Below, piece by piece: positions 16,929 through 26,374 of a stretch of 64,000 bases of DNA. The position numbers and the translations under genes are program-made. Each line of letters starts with the position of its first letter. Positions within the stretch are counted from its first letter, which is position 1. This stretch comes from Promethearchaeota archaeon (GTDB taxonomy: Archaea; Asgardarchaeota; Lokiarchaeia; Sigyniarchaeales; SOKP01): assembly GCA_019058445.1 (NCBI GenBank), contig JAHPZA010000006.1, positions 124,001-188,000 of the forward strand, in the 5' to 3' direction. The notes beneath the pieces were generated by a model. The model did no database searches, was not told the origin of the DNA, and was given only the letters and a program-made list of their open reading frames with translations.

Positions 16929-18368
16929 TTAAAAGCTATTGTTACTAGAATCTGTTAAGGAATTAATTTTCTCTGTTAATAATTTTGTTTTATACTCATC
17001 ATTTAAATCCCTATAAAAATCCTTAGCTTTTTGGAAGTATGATAACGCGAGTTCTTTTATCTCTTTATTAGCATAAACATCTCCTAATTCATGAGTTATT
17101 TCTGCGATTTTTTTTACATAATTTAAATCCGTGAAAATATCTAAAGCCTCTTCAAAATATTTAATGGATTCAGAATCATCAATTTTTAGATATAGCTGAG
17201 CTAATTTATATTTTAATTCTGCATAGTTTAAATCATCTCCAAATTTATAATGGATTTCTCCTGCCAAATTATAGTAGTCAATGGATCTTTTATAATCCTC
17301 TTTAGCTTCAAATAACTTTCCGAGATTTTCCAACACGATACTTTCATTAATTTGACTAGTTTCAACCAATCTTATAGATCCAAGACTTTGGAAAAAATAG
17401 TTTTCTGCTTCATTATATTTATTTTCTGAAAGAGATAATTTACCAAGATAAAGAAGGATTTCCCATTCTAATTTTGCCTTATGTTCTGATGTAAAATATG
17501 TTCCGATTTCAATTTTATTAATTATTTCCAAGGCTTCTGATAAAACTTGAAATGAAGGGATATAATTATCTGGTCCTAAAAGGTAATGTAATTTTCCGAT
17601 TTTAGTAAGAGTAATTATGGACCCATAAGGATCTCCTATTTGTTTGAAATAATCTAAATTTCTTCTTAAAATTTTATCAGTTTTATCATAATCTTTTAAT
17701 AAGAATAGGATATCAACTAAATTGCTTGATGTCTTAATTTCTTCCTTAATACTATTTGTTTTTTCTGTTAAAGTTAGTGCTTTATTGTAATATTCAAAAG
17801 AATGCTCTATATCTTTTATCAAATAATATACATTTGCTAAATTATTATATACTTTAATGAGTTTATTAGAATCATTAATTGTATCAAGATATTCTATAGA
17901 TTTCTCAAAATTATAGATACTATTCTCATAAAATCCAAGCTCTTCCTGAATCAATCCGATTTCATTATGAGCAATTGAACAATTTAATAGATCATTATCT
18001 TCAGTGAAAATATTTAAAGCATTTTCCAACGTTTTTAAAGCCAAAGTATAGTCTTTTTTTGAAAATAACAAACCAGATTTTTCAAATAACAAATGGCCTA
18101 CTTGTTCTCCTAGCTTTATTTTATTATCTATTAAGTTATCAATTTTTTGGATATTAAAGTCAATTTCTTTCTCTTGGACCAAATTGAAATCATACAATCT
18201 CTCGTTTGCTTTTAAATCCAAATTTGAATAAGGCTCAACATGAAAATCAGGTATATCAGAATCCAAAAATCTTTGATCTTGTAAGTTAACAATGAGAGGT
18301 TTATTACAATGCTGACAATAAGACCAGTGTTCTTGCAGAGGTTTCTTACAATATGGGCAGTTTTTCAT
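16929..18368 (-). CDS. TPR-repeat protein with N-terminal zinc ribbon
   Basis: The 479-residue product starts with a treble-Cys zinc ribbon (NCPYCKKPLQEHWSYCQHCNKPL). After a linker come about nine TPR units from residue 85 to the end, with typical signatures such as DYTLALKTLENALNIF, IYNFEKSIEYLDTIND, EHSFEYYNKALTLTEK and ALSYFQKAKDFYRDLNDEY. TPR arrays bind partner proteins, and the zinc ribbon may add a further contact surface. No enzymatic domain is present. Separated by 132 bases from another TPR gene on the same strand, which probably shares its origin. The partner is unknown. Confidence 0.8.
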   Translation of the reverse strand: MKNCPYCKKPLQEHWSYCQHCNKPLIVNLQDQRFLDSDIPDFHVEPYSNLDLKANERLYDFNLVQEKEIDFNIQKIDNLIDNKIKLGEQVGHLLFEKSGLLFSKKDYTLALKTLENALNIFTEDNDLLNCSIAHNEIGLIQEELGFYENSIYNFEKSIEYLDTINDSNKLIKVYNNLANVYYLIKDIEHSFEYYNKALTLTEKTNSIKEEIKTSSNLVDILFLLKDYDKTDKILRRNLDYFKQIGDPYGSIITLTKIGKLHYLLGPDNYIPSFQVLSEALEIINKIEIGTYFTSEHKAKLEWEILLYLGKLSLSENKYNEAENYFFQSLGSIRLVETSQINESIVLENLGKLFEAKEDYKRSIDYYNLAGEIHYKFGDDLNYAELKYKLAQLYLKIDDSESIKYFEEALDIFTDLNYVKKIAEITHELGDVYANKEIKELALSYFQKAKDFYRDLNDEYKTKLLTEKINSLTDSSNNSF

Positions 18369-18500
18369 AAATACTTTAGATAAAAAACGACTTCATTTAA
18401 TACTTAATATAATAAAACAAGATAATTGCGTTATATAAAATTATTCAAGAGAAAAAATCAAAAGAATACTTTTTAAATTTTGTATGGAGTATATTAAATC

Positions 18501-19433
18501 TTAATGAGATTTGTTATTTCTACTCTTCTCGTAGATTTTTAATTCACTCTCAATGTCTTTTTCAGATAAACCAAGCGAATTTAATAAAACTCGTAATTGT
18601 ATAATTGAATTTTTAGATTTTATCTTTTCAGCTAAACTTAACGCTTTTATATACTCATTTTTAGCTTCTTTAAGTTTTCCTAGGTAAAAAAGGGTCTCAC
18701 CTATATAACTTAAACCTTTTAAAATTAATTCAGTATAATTTGAGTCTATTGCCATATTTGTTCCATTTTTAAAATAATTTATAGCCTCTTCATAGCGAGA
18801 CGACTTTTTCCTCAAAATACCCATATTAAAATAGGAAACGATAATCCCTTTTGCATCCTTGAGTTTTTCAAATGACTCTAAAGATTTCACATATAACTCG
18901 AAAACAACATCCCATTTTTCTTGAATCTCATGTATGTGAATCAAATTACCAATACAGTCTAATAAATTGTATATATCATTATTATCAGAACAAATAGCAC
19001 TACACTCTAAGAATTTATCGCAAGCATCATCAAGGCGATTTAACTTGATTAAATTATTTCCAATCCCTAATAAGCAGGTAATTTGCTCTTGAATTTGGTT
19101 TAATTCCTTATATATCTCATAAGCTTGAGAATAATATAAAATTGACTCTTCATATTTCCCTATTTTAAAGTATAATACACCTAAAACGCCAAGAACAGAT
19201 GCCTGACCTAATCTATCAAGTTGTTTTTTAAAATGTTTTAAACATAGTTGGAAATTTTTTTCAGATTCCTCATATCGCTCAATTTCTAATTGTAAAAAAG
19301 CAATGTCACTTAATTCTTTGATGTATTCAGAACCTTTTGCGATTTTCCCTAAATCTTTTAAATTCTGTAATTTTTCTGTAATTAAATTCTCAATTTCCTC
19401 ACTTGATAATTCATCATTTTCATTAGCGCGAAT
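18501..19433 (-). CDS. TPR-repeat protein whose frame lacks a normal start codon
   Basis: The ORF track reports only 18501-18944 from a TTG, but the same frame is open without interruption up to a stop at 19443-19445. My translation of the extra part is clearly TPR sequence (for example NFQLCLKHFKKQLDRLG, YSQAYEIYKELNQ, DDACDKFLECSAICSDN), giving about 310 residues and roughly six to seven repeats. No ATG, GTG or TTG occurs in frame between 19442 and 18944. A GGTGA lies nine bases before an in-frame ATT at 19433, and the ATGs just after the GGTGA are in another frame and stop after 19 codons. So the gene uses a rare ATT start, or has a one-base indel near its start (real or an assembly error). 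I place the start at that ATT provisionally. Confidence 0.6.
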   Translation of the reverse strand: MRANENDELSSEEIENLITEKLQNLKDLGKIAKGSEYIKELSDIAFLQLEIERYEESEKNFQLCLKHFKKQLDRLGQASVLGVLGVLYFKIGKYEESILYYSQAYEIYKELNQIQEQITCLLGIGNNLIKLNRLDDACDKFLECSAICSDNNDIYNLLDCIGNLIHIHEIQEKWDVVFELYVKSLESFEKLKDAKGIIVSYFNMGILRKKSSRYEEAINYFKNGTNMAIDSNYTELILKGLSYIGETLFYLGKLKEAKNEYIKALSLAEKIKSKNSIIQLRVLLNSLGLSEKDIESELKIYEKSRNNKSH

Positions 19434-19467
19434 AGAAGCATGTCACCTTTTTCAATTTTAAAAATAT

Positions 19468-19968
19468 TTAATGGGTTTTTGGTCTAAGAGGGCATCCATT
19501 TACGGTGCATTTCCTACATCCCAATGTATGAATCAAGAAAGTTGTAATACCTACAATGAAATAAATAATTGCCAATATCACATCTAGCAATACAATTCCT
19601 TCTGAAATGAAATAATATATATACACAGTAAGAGGAAAAAGAAGAGCAAATGCAATAAAAATAACATCAAGCCAAAATCTCCAGATTTTTATTTCGGTAA
19701 AATCTTTTTTATCCGACCGTTTATATAGTTTACTTCCAATAAGTCCCATACACCATGTTGGACATGGTTTTCCCAAAAAGTCACAATGTCTACAAACCAA
19801 TGCCCTACCAACAAAAATTACAATAGCCCACAAAACCCAATATCCAATAACTAAGAACCATGATTTCAATAATAATATAAATGTTGCAAATCCCATCGAG
19901 ATGATGATTGCGATTAAATTTCCACATATTTCTCCTGTCGTCCAAGGAGTTTTCTTTGTTTCTGTCAT
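19468..19968 (-). CDS. Small membrane protein with cysteine-rich loops
   Basis: About 166 residues with four hydrophobic segments arranged as two pairs. Each pair is followed by a Cys-rich stretch: CRHCDFLGKPCPTWC after the first pair and CRKCTVNGCPLRP at the C-terminus. The cysteines could bind metal or an Fe-S cluster, or act in thiol redox chemistry at the membrane face. The track begins at an ATG seven codons earlier; that segment contains AGGAGA ten bases before the internal ATG at 19968, which I prefer. It begins just after the C_GCAxxG_C_C gene on the same strand, so the two probably form a redox operon. Function not known. Confidence 0.6.
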   Translation of the reverse strand: MTETKKTPWTTGEICGNLIAIIISMGFATFILLLKSWFLVIGYWVLWAIVIFVGRALVCRHCDFLGKPCPTWCMGLIGSKLYKRSDKKDFTEIKIWRFWLDVIFIAFALLFPLTVYIYYFISEGIVLLDVILAIIYFIVGITTFLIHTLGCRKCTVNGCPLRPKTH

Positions 19969-19992
19969 ATTTAATAATTCTCCTCTCATTAT

Positions 19993-20439
19993 TTATACAT
20001 TATTTTGTAATAGTTCTTCAAGAATCTCGGCTGAATCTTGAACTAAATTCGGACAGATCTCAATGAAGAGCTTTTCCTCAACAGCTTTATTTCTTCCTTC
20101 GGAGGTGCTTATATCGCAATTTAACAATTTCTTACATTTAATCGTACCATTTCGGGATTTAAATCTGCTGGTAAACTCTTTAACAACTTGGTAAGCTTTT
20201 TCTTTCTTTTTACTTTCACTCGCTTTTGAATTCCCATATTTTAATCCTAAGACCATAAAAGCACCTGTTACTGCTCCACATGTATTGCCTAAACTACCCA
20301 TACCAGCCCCAAAAGGAGAAGCCAACTTTAAAGCGAGTTCACGCTCTAAACCAAATTGTTGACCATACGTCGATAAGATTGCTTGCGAACATCTAAATCC
20401 CTTCAAAAATAAAGAAACAGCTTTTTCAACTTCACTCAT
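19993..20439 (-). CDS. C_GCAxxG_C_C family protein (redox-associated)
   Basis: The 148-residue product has the pattern that names this family: a Cys near the start (GFRCSQAIL), the GAGMGSLGNTCGAVTGA block, then isolated cysteines (CKKLLNCDIS and CPNLVQD). The family is widespread in anaerobes and is thought to bind a metal or take part in redox reactions, but its reaction is unknown. The first Gly-rich element reads GAGMGSLG instead of the more common GGGIGRTG. Followed on the same strand by a Cys-rich membrane protein. Confidence 0.8.
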   Translation of the reverse strand: MSEVEKAVSLFLKGFRCSQAILSTYGQQFGLERELALKLASPFGAGMGSLGNTCGAVTGAFMVLGLKYGNSKASESKKKEKAYQVVKEFTSRFKSRNGTIKCKKLLNCDISTSEGRNKAVEEKLFIEICPNLVQDSAEILEELLQNNV

Positions 20440-20539
20440 TTAAAAATTCCACTTTTATACTCTCTTTTATTATAGCCAATTATAAAAATTATAAAAATGC
20501 CTTTCTATTATATATTTAGGAATAAAAATAAAGATATGA

Positions 20540-21667
20540 GTGTGCGAAGAAACTTTGAAATTTAAAGCAAAACTATGGAATAAGCTTGATGGCAACAAAG
20601 TGAAATGTCATGTATGTGCAAATGAGTGTACAATTTTACCTGAAAAGATTGGGATTTGTAGAACACGTAAAAACTTCGATGGTGAACTGTTTACCTTAAT
20701 CTATGGATCAATGATTTCATCGGGAAGTTTAGATCCAATAGAAAAAAAACCGCTTTATAATTTTTGGCCGGGGGCAATTGCATATTCTATTGCGTCAATA
20801 GGTTGCTCTTTCCGATGCCAAAATTGCCAAAACTGGTCGATCAGTCAAGCAAATCCAAGTGATAATGGGAAAAATGGGTCATATGATCTTGAGGGTTATA
20901 AGGGGCGAGGTATGTCTTTAGTAGAAATGAGTCCGGAACAATTGGTGAAAAAAGTTGTAAAAAGCGGCGCTAAGACTTTAGCATATACATATAATGAACC
21001 ATTAATTTGGCACGAATGGATATTAGATACGACTGAGCTTCTCAAAAAGGAAGATATCAAAACAATCTTAGTTACTAATGGTTATTCTACTCCTGAAGCT
21101 TCAAAAGAACTAATAGAAGCGGGAATAGATGCTGCGAATATAGATATTAAAGCTATGAGTGATGATTTTTATAAAAAAATTTGCGGTGTAAAATCAGTCC
21201 AACCTGTTTTAGACTCAGCTAAGCGGTTTAAGACTAATGGAATTCATGTGGAGATAACAAATTTAGTTATTCCTGATTGGAACGACAGCCGAGAAGATAT
21301 TGAGAAGCTGTGTCAATGGATTGTTAAAAATTTAGGAGAAAATACTCCAACCCACTTTTCAGCATATCATCCAGACTTTAAAGCCCCTTCTAATAAGAGG
21401 ACACCTTATCAAACTTTAGATATGGCCTATGATATCGCAAAAAAAGCAGGTTTGTATTTTCCTTATGTGGGTAATATTAGACATGATGAGGGTAGCAATA
21501 CTTATTGTCCAAATTGTAAGCATTTAATTTTTGGGAGGCATGGATATAGTTTTACAAAAATTGATATAACGGATGAGAATAAGTGTCCGAATTGTGGGTA
21601 TGACTTAAGTACCGACATCATTGGAGTAGTAAATAAAAATCCTTCGCATAGATTTGCATATTTCTAA
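20540..21667 (+). CDS. amrS: AmmeMemoRadiSam-system radical SAM enzyme (AmrS-like)
   Basis: The 375-residue radical SAM protein has the cluster motif CSFRCQNCQ (CxxxCxxC), a preceding CHVCANEC zinc or auxiliary site in the N-terminal 30 residues, SSGSLDPIEKKPLYNFWPG, and YTYNEPLIW. This order fits the AmrS/PFL-activase-like group. The C-terminal 60 residues carry another zinc ribbon (CPNC ... CPNC). AmrS proteins occur with MEMO1 and AMMECR1 homologues; neither is in this window, and the reaction is not settled. The start is uncertain: the listed GTG follows an out-of-frame ATG by one base, and a TTG five codons on is also possible. Divergent from the C_GCAxxG gene. Confidence 0.85.
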   Translation: MCEETLKFKAKLWNKLDGNKVKCHVCANECTILPEKIGICRTRKNFDGELFTLIYGSMISSGSLDPIEKKPLYNFWPGAIAYSIASIGCSFRCQNCQNWSISQANPSDNGKNGSYDLEGYKGRGMSLVEMSPEQLVKKVVKSGAKTLAYTYNEPLIWHEWILDTTELLKKEDIKTILVTNGYSTPEASKELIEAGIDAANIDIKAMSDDFYKKICGVKSVQPVLDSAKRFKTNGIHVEITNLVIPDWNDSREDIEKLCQWIVKNLGENTPTHFSAYHPDFKAPSNKRTPYQTLDMAYDIAKKAGLYFPYVGNIRHDEGSNTYCPNCKHLIFGRHGYSFTKIDITDENKCPNCGYDLSTDIIGVVNKNPSHRFAYF

Positions 21668-21690
21668 AAAAAAGAAAAAAAAAAATATGT

Positions 21691-22338
21691 TTAAGCTAGG
21701 GAAGTACCTAAAACTAATAACATAAAAGCTTGGATAAAGCTAATTATTGCTACTATAAATGCTATAGGTGCCCAGGATATAAATTTTGATACTGCCATTA
21801 ATCCTGCCGTATAAAATTTAACAGTTCCAGCAACGACAATAAAGATAATAATGAAAACCGCTATTAGTACATACTTAGGATTCACCACTTGTTCTATTAA
21901 TTCAACAGCAGAATCCGGAATCAAAAATGCAATCGCTAGTGTAACAGCAGTCGCAACTAAAAGGCCTGCTATACTTGAAATAGGTAAATCATTTAAAGGT
22001 TTCATAAAAGCAAAAAATCCAAATATGATAAGAAATACTGAAGTAAACACATTTCTCTCATCACCCGTAGTTGCGCCGTAAGCAATACTGGGAGCTACAT
22101 TAAGAATTAATCCAACTGCTCCAGCTGCAATGCACAAAATACCAACGATAAATCCATAATACGTCATTAAGCGTAAAATTTTAGTTATGTCGAAATTCCA
22201 GTCTTCTACACCGGTGAGTTGGCGCCACGATTGTCTTCTATTAGCTTCATACGAAGCATTAATGAACCACATAATTCCTAATAATAACATAAAAAAACCG
22301 GCATAACCTGCAAATGAGGTTAATTCTTCTACAACCAA
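21691..22338 (-). CDS. Membrane protein with about six helices, family unknown
   Basis: The 215-residue, strongly hydrophobic product has helices near 10-30, 48-78, 88-108, 114-135, 143-165 and 185-212. Short charged loops include NRRQSWRQLTGVEDWNFD after helix 1. There is no signal peptide, metal motif or transporter signature. The start is TTG, supported by GAGTGA six bases upstream. Convergent with amrS (24 A-rich bases between stops) and 117 bases downstream of the glycerol-3-phosphate dehydrogenase gene. I do not recognise the family. Confidence 0.55.
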   Translation of the reverse strand: MVVEELTSFAGYAGFFMLLLGIMWFINASYEANRRQSWRQLTGVEDWNFDITKILRLMTYYGFIVGILCIAAGAVGLILNVAPSIAYGATTGDERNVFTSVFLIIFGFFAFMKPLNDLPISSIAGLLVATAVTLAIAFLIPDSAVELIEQVVNPKYVLIAVFIIIFIVVAGTVKFYTAGLMAVSKFISWAPIAFIVAIISFIQAFMLLVLGTSLA

Positions 22339-22455
22339 TTGAATTCACTCTATATTTTAGAATTAAAGTATTTAATTTTATAATACGAATTTTATATTAA
22401 AAAATATAATTCTTTAGTAGTCCAATTAATATAAAAAATTAAGTAAAAAAAGTTA

Positions 22456-24135
22456 TTAAATAAAAGCTACTGTTTTTTTCACATAGTCCATATAATTTTC
22501 AATTTCACTTATCTTTTTCTCTTCTGACCATGAATACTCTTTTGCCATGATTTCAGCAACCTTCTCGGCAGCCTCGCGTGCTTTACCGTGTCTTATCCAT
22601 AGCGCCATTTCCGTGCGACGGCAAAATACATCAATTAAACAGGGAGTCATCTCATATCTTAAAATATAAAGAATTTCTGCCTTGGTGAAGTCATTTTCAT
22701 TCAGAATTCTTTCTTTAAGGTTTTCATCTTCTTTAATCATTTCAAGAATTTTAATTGCTCCCTTGCCGTATTGTTGGTAAATATGATCAACAATATCATC
22801 ATCGAGCTTAACTCTAGATTTATTATATTCCTTAAGCCAATCTTCTTTCTCCAAACCAATGATAAATTTTTGTTTCGAGAAATTCTTTTCTCTTTCTATA
22901 TCCGGAAAAATATTTTTTTCTTCAACATGTCTGAATAAGTCTTCTGCCATGGCCCGCCATGCTGTTAATTTTCCACCAGATATGGTAAGTAGACCATCAT
23001 CAGAGAAGAAAATTATATGTTTCCGGGAAACTTCGCTTTCTGATTTTCCTTTTTGCATGACTAGAGGTCTAATACCGGCATATGTTGAAAGAATCTTATC
23101 ATATTCTAATTCAGCAGCGGGTAAATGATACTTAACTGATTCTATTAAATAATCTGCATCCTCTTTAGTACAGAAAGGATTTTCTAAATCTCCTTTATAG
23201 TCTGTATCTGTGGTCCCTAGAATAGTATATTCACCACGGGGTATCACAAAAAAGAATCTATTATCGCTAATGGAACGTAAAGCTAAAGCATTATTGTGCT
23301 TCACATGTTCGCGTTTAAATTGAAGATGAACACCTTTAGTAGGTCGAATTAATGGATCTGGGATATCATCAGGATAGGTTTTAACCAGCTTGTCTGTCCA
23401 AATACCTGTTGCATTTACAATTAAAGTACCCTTTATTTCAAAATCAGTATCGTTTATCAAATCCTTACATTTTACCCCATTAATTTTTCCATTATCCATA
23501 CGATAGTCTTTAACTTCACAATAATTTACAGCATCAGCATTTCTAATTATTGCCTCTTTTAATGTCTCAATAGTTAATCTTGCATCATCAAGATTGGTGT
23601 CATAATAAAGTATGCCTCCTTCATTCCCCTCTCTTACAAATTCAGGTTCTAAATCGAAAACTTCCTCCGGCTTATACCATTTATGTTTCTTATATATTTT
23701 AAATTCAGTATCTTTATTTCCTAAAAAATCGTAAATTTTACCGGCGCTTACTATATCTCGTTTTTTGTACTTTCCTCCTTTAAAAACTACAAGCAAGAAA
23801 GGTAATGGTCTAATTAAATGTGGAATGTGTACAACCATCCAATTTCTTTCCGTAGTAGATTCGTGCACTAAATCCATATCTCCATGTCCCAGATATCGAA
23901 TTCCTCCATGACCTAATTTTGAACTCCTTGATGAAGTTCCAGCCGCAAAATCTTGCATATCAATAACAGCAACTTTTAAACCCCTCATCGCTGCTTCTCT
24001 GGCTACTCCGACACCTGTAATCCCCGCTCCGATTACTATAAGATCATAGCTATTTTCTTTTAATCTCTTAATTATTAGATCTCTATTTTTATAATTCCAA
24101 GATTGATCAAATAATTTGACTTCTAGTTCATTCAT
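22456..24135 (-). CDS. FAD-dependent glycerol-3-phosphate dehydrogenase (GlpA/GlpD type)
   Basis: Family knowledge: oxidises sn-glycerol-3-phosphate to dihydroxyacetone phosphate, passing electrons to quinone or another acceptor. Seen: the FAD-binding motif VIGAGITGVGVAREAAMRG, then AGTSSRSSKLGHGGIRYL (the GlpD signature), TKGVHLQF, FFVIPRGEYTILGTTDTDY, the glycine-rich SGGKLTAWRAMAED near residue 390, and the C-terminal helical DAO domain ending around 550. The product has no transmembrane helix. I prefer ATG 24135 over the track's GTG because GTGA precedes it by five bases. It may serve glycerol catabolism or supply G3P-related intermediates, which is relevant to the open question of Asgard lipid stereochemistry. 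No glycerol kinase or GlpB/C lies beside it. Confidence 0.9.
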   Translation of the reverse strand: MNELEVKLFDQSWNYKNRDLIIKRLKENSYDLIVIGAGITGVGVAREAAMRGLKVAVIDMQDFAAGTSSRSSKLGHGGIRYLGHGDMDLVHESTTERNWMVVHIPHLIRPLPFLLVVFKGGKYKKRDIVSAGKIYDFLGNKDTEFKIYKKHKWYKPEEVFDLEPEFVREGNEGGILYYDTNLDDARLTIETLKEAIIRNADAVNYCEVKDYRMDNGKINGVKCKDLINDTDFEIKGTLIVNATGIWTDKLVKTYPDDIPDPLIRPTKGVHLQFKREHVKHNNALALRSISDNRFFFVIPRGEYTILGTTDTDYKGDLENPFCTKEDADYLIESVKYHLPAAELEYDKILSTYAGIRPLVMQKGKSESEVSRKHIIFFSDDGLLTISGGKLTAWRAMAEDLFRHVEEKNIFPDIEREKNFSKQKFIIGLEKEDWLKEYNKSRVKLDDDIVDHIYQQYGKGAIKILEMIKEDENLKERILNENDFTKAEILYILRYEMTPCLIDVFCRRTEMALWIRHGKAREAAEKVAEIMAKEYSWSEEKKISEIENYMDYVKKTVAFI

Positions 24136-24246
24136 TTTTATCACACTTTTTAAAATAATTTAACATAATTAAGATTTCTAATTTTATACTATTAGAAAAT
24201 ATTTATTTTTCAATACTTTGACTAAAATTAATCAAAGTTATTTACC

Positions 24247-26043
24247 CTATTTTAAAAGTTTCTTGACTCCCTTTAGTGTTTCTTCTGCTTCAAATAAACT
24301 TATCTTATCGCCTGTATCTTTCAGGATTTCAATAGCTTCTCTTAGGCTTGTGATTGCTTTACCTACATCATTCATATCTGCATATGTTTTACCTAATTCA
24401 ATTAAGATTTTTCCCATCTTGATTCGATCACTGAGTTTTTGAACTATTTGATAAGCATTTCTATAATTTTCAAGTGCTTCGGGGAATTTTTTTTGACCTT
24501 TATAAGTATCTCCGATATTAGTTAATCTAATAACATGTCCAGCCAAATTTCCCGATTTTTTGTCGTATTTTAGTGCCTCCTTTAATTTTTCAACTGCTTT
24601 TTCATAATCTTCCTGTTTGAGATAAACCAATCCCATATTATTAAGGCGAGCGGCCATTCCGTAATAATCTCCTCTTCCTTGAGCAATCTTAAAAGCTTCT
24701 TCAAAAGATTTCATTGCTTCATCATAATTTCCCTTTTCAAGCTGGATTAATCCGATATTATTAATCCTGCTTCCTTGAAGCTGTTGATTGCCCATCTCTT
24801 TATTGATTTCTAGTGCTTTTTCAAAAAAAGTTAATGCATCATCAAATGCCTTTTCGTTAAAATGATAAACGCCTAAAAGATTTTGAAATTCTGCTTCCAT
24901 TTTCTTTGATTTTATCTCTTGGGCAATATTTAATCCTTTTTGAGAACATCGGTAAAAATCATCTTTAAATCCTAACTCCAAATAAATATCAGCGGTACAT
25001 TTCCATTTAAGAACTTCGGGAACATTAGGAAATTTTTCATTTATCCAATCCTGGAAGTGAGGGACTTTGGAGGTTTTAGATTTATCTATCTTCGGTATTT
25101 TTTCTTTATCAAAAAGTAATGTCCATAATTTTTCTTCAATATAGTTATCTGTATTGGCTTTTATCATAATAACTTGGGCTTCTGTATTAGAAGAAATTTC
25201 AGCAAGTAACCTTTCCGTTCGAGATAATCCCTTTGGAATAACAAAAGCAGCTTTAGGATCAAACTCATACATTTCAATGCTACCTTTTTTATGATGATCA
25301 ATCCATATTAAGCTCTTTATATCAAATAAGGTTCTTAGTACAGGAGCAATATCGAAGTCATCGCTCCCCGAATATCCCATTATGATTACTGTTTTATTTT
25401 TGGTTATTTCCTTAAACGATTTTTTCTTGTAGGATTCTAAGGATAGGACTACATCTCCTTTACCAAATGCGCTCATTGTTGTTACTAAGGAATCAGTGGT
25501 TTTAATCTTTGTAATAATGTTCTTCTTCGCACCATGAAGTTTATAGATTGGAAATTTGCCTGCAGAAAAAACTTCATCTGGATTTTGATTATTTGTAAAA
25601 TCAAATTTGGTTATGACAGGTAAAATCTGTGATTTTTTATCCTCAGGAAGTACTTTTTGTAATGCATATTCTATCAGATAATCGAAATTAGTTGTATAAA
25701 CAGCATGACCTTTTGCAATTGATTGCGCTAAAAAAAAATGAATGAGATTTGGTTCTGTTCCAAATTCAAAATAATCCATAAATTCTAAACCATAATCGAT
25801 ATAGCGTTGGATTAATTCAACAATCATTTCATATCGAAGAGTCTTTAATGTTAATAAATTTGGGATTTCTTCTTTAGGGGCGCAAAGTTCTAATAGATAT
25901 TGAATGAATTGCGGTGCGGGGAGTAGATTTGCGGGAGGGTCAATCGATATACCTGCTCCAACCATAAAAATATACCGATTCTTGGAAGAAATTAAGTTTT
26001 CAACCGATCCTTCATATGGTTTAATAAGTTTTTTTTCACTCAT
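24247..26043 (-). CDS. SIR2-like NAD-binding domain fused to TPR repeats
   Basis: Of 598 residues, roughly 20-290 form a SIR2-like domain. It has the nucleotide loop FMVGAGISIDPPANLLPAP, VYTTNFDYLIE, the HG pair in KLHGAKKN, and MGYSGSDDFDI. After a linker, about six TPR repeats run from residue 350 to the end (for example EGNYDEAMKSFEEAFKIAQG and QEDYEKAVEKLKEALKYDKK). Many SIR2 proteins fused to repeat domains act in prokaryotic immunity by destroying NAD+, but others are deacylases, and no defence partner gene is adjacent. The TPR part would sense or bind a protein. Biochemical role inferred only. Confidence 0.8.
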   Translation of the reverse strand: MSEKKLIKPYEGSVENLISSKNRYIFMVGAGISIDPPANLLPAPQFIQYLLELCAPKEEIPNLLTLKTLRYEMIVELIQRYIDYGLEFMDYFEFGTEPNLIHFFLAQSIAKGHAVYTTNFDYLIEYALQKVLPEDKKSQILPVITKFDFTNNQNPDEVFSAGKFPIYKLHGAKKNIITKIKTTDSLVTTMSAFGKGDVVLSLESYKKKSFKEITKNKTVIIMGYSGSDDFDIAPVLRTLFDIKSLIWIDHHKKGSIEMYEFDPKAAFVIPKGLSRTERLLAEISSNTEAQVIMIKANTDNYIEEKLWTLLFDKEKIPKIDKSKTSKVPHFQDWINEKFPNVPEVLKWKCTADIYLELGFKDDFYRCSQKGLNIAQEIKSKKMEAEFQNLLGVYHFNEKAFDDALTFFEKALEINKEMGNQQLQGSRINNIGLIQLEKGNYDEAMKSFEEAFKIAQGRGDYYGMAARLNNMGLVYLKQEDYEKAVEKLKEALKYDKKSGNLAGHVIRLTNIGDTYKGQKKFPEALENYRNAYQIVQKLSDRIKMGKILIELGKTYADMNDVGKAITSLREAIEILKDTGDKISLFEAEETLKGVKKLLK

Positions 26044-26374
26044 AACTAAATGGACTTTTATAATTTAATTAAATTAAAGATATTTCGCACTCTCTTATAA
26101 AGTTTTATTCTCAGAAGATAAAAATGAAATCCTATTTTAAATTCACTACTGATTTTCAATGATTTTTTGTTATCCTTTTCTGAATACACTTAATGTTCTG
26201 TTAGGTGTGCCTTTACGGAAGACAAAACAATACTTGTATTCTAAATTACAACTATTAGTAATATTAACTAATGCCGTTGGACGAAATTTTTTTTTCATTT
26301 ATTTCAACTCAAAATATTTCTTCTGTAAAATTGAGTTTTTATTGATATTATATAATCCTTGGAAACTTAGTGAA
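26044..26374. other. Non-coding AT-rich gap upstream of SIR2-TPR gene
   Basis: A 331-base stretch between two minus-strand genes. It must hold the promoter of the SIR2-TPR gene. The plus-strand ORF reported here (26159-26515) has no ribosome site, runs into the methyltransferase gene and has no recognisable motif, so I do not call it. No repeat or RNA fold was seen. Confidence 0.5.

Noticed and set aside
19381-19441. Short ORF MLLFALMKMMNYQV after the GGTGA site as an independent gene
   Set aside because: Only 19 codons, ATG too close to the ribosome site, and it overlaps the TPR frame; more likely a sign of a start-region indel.
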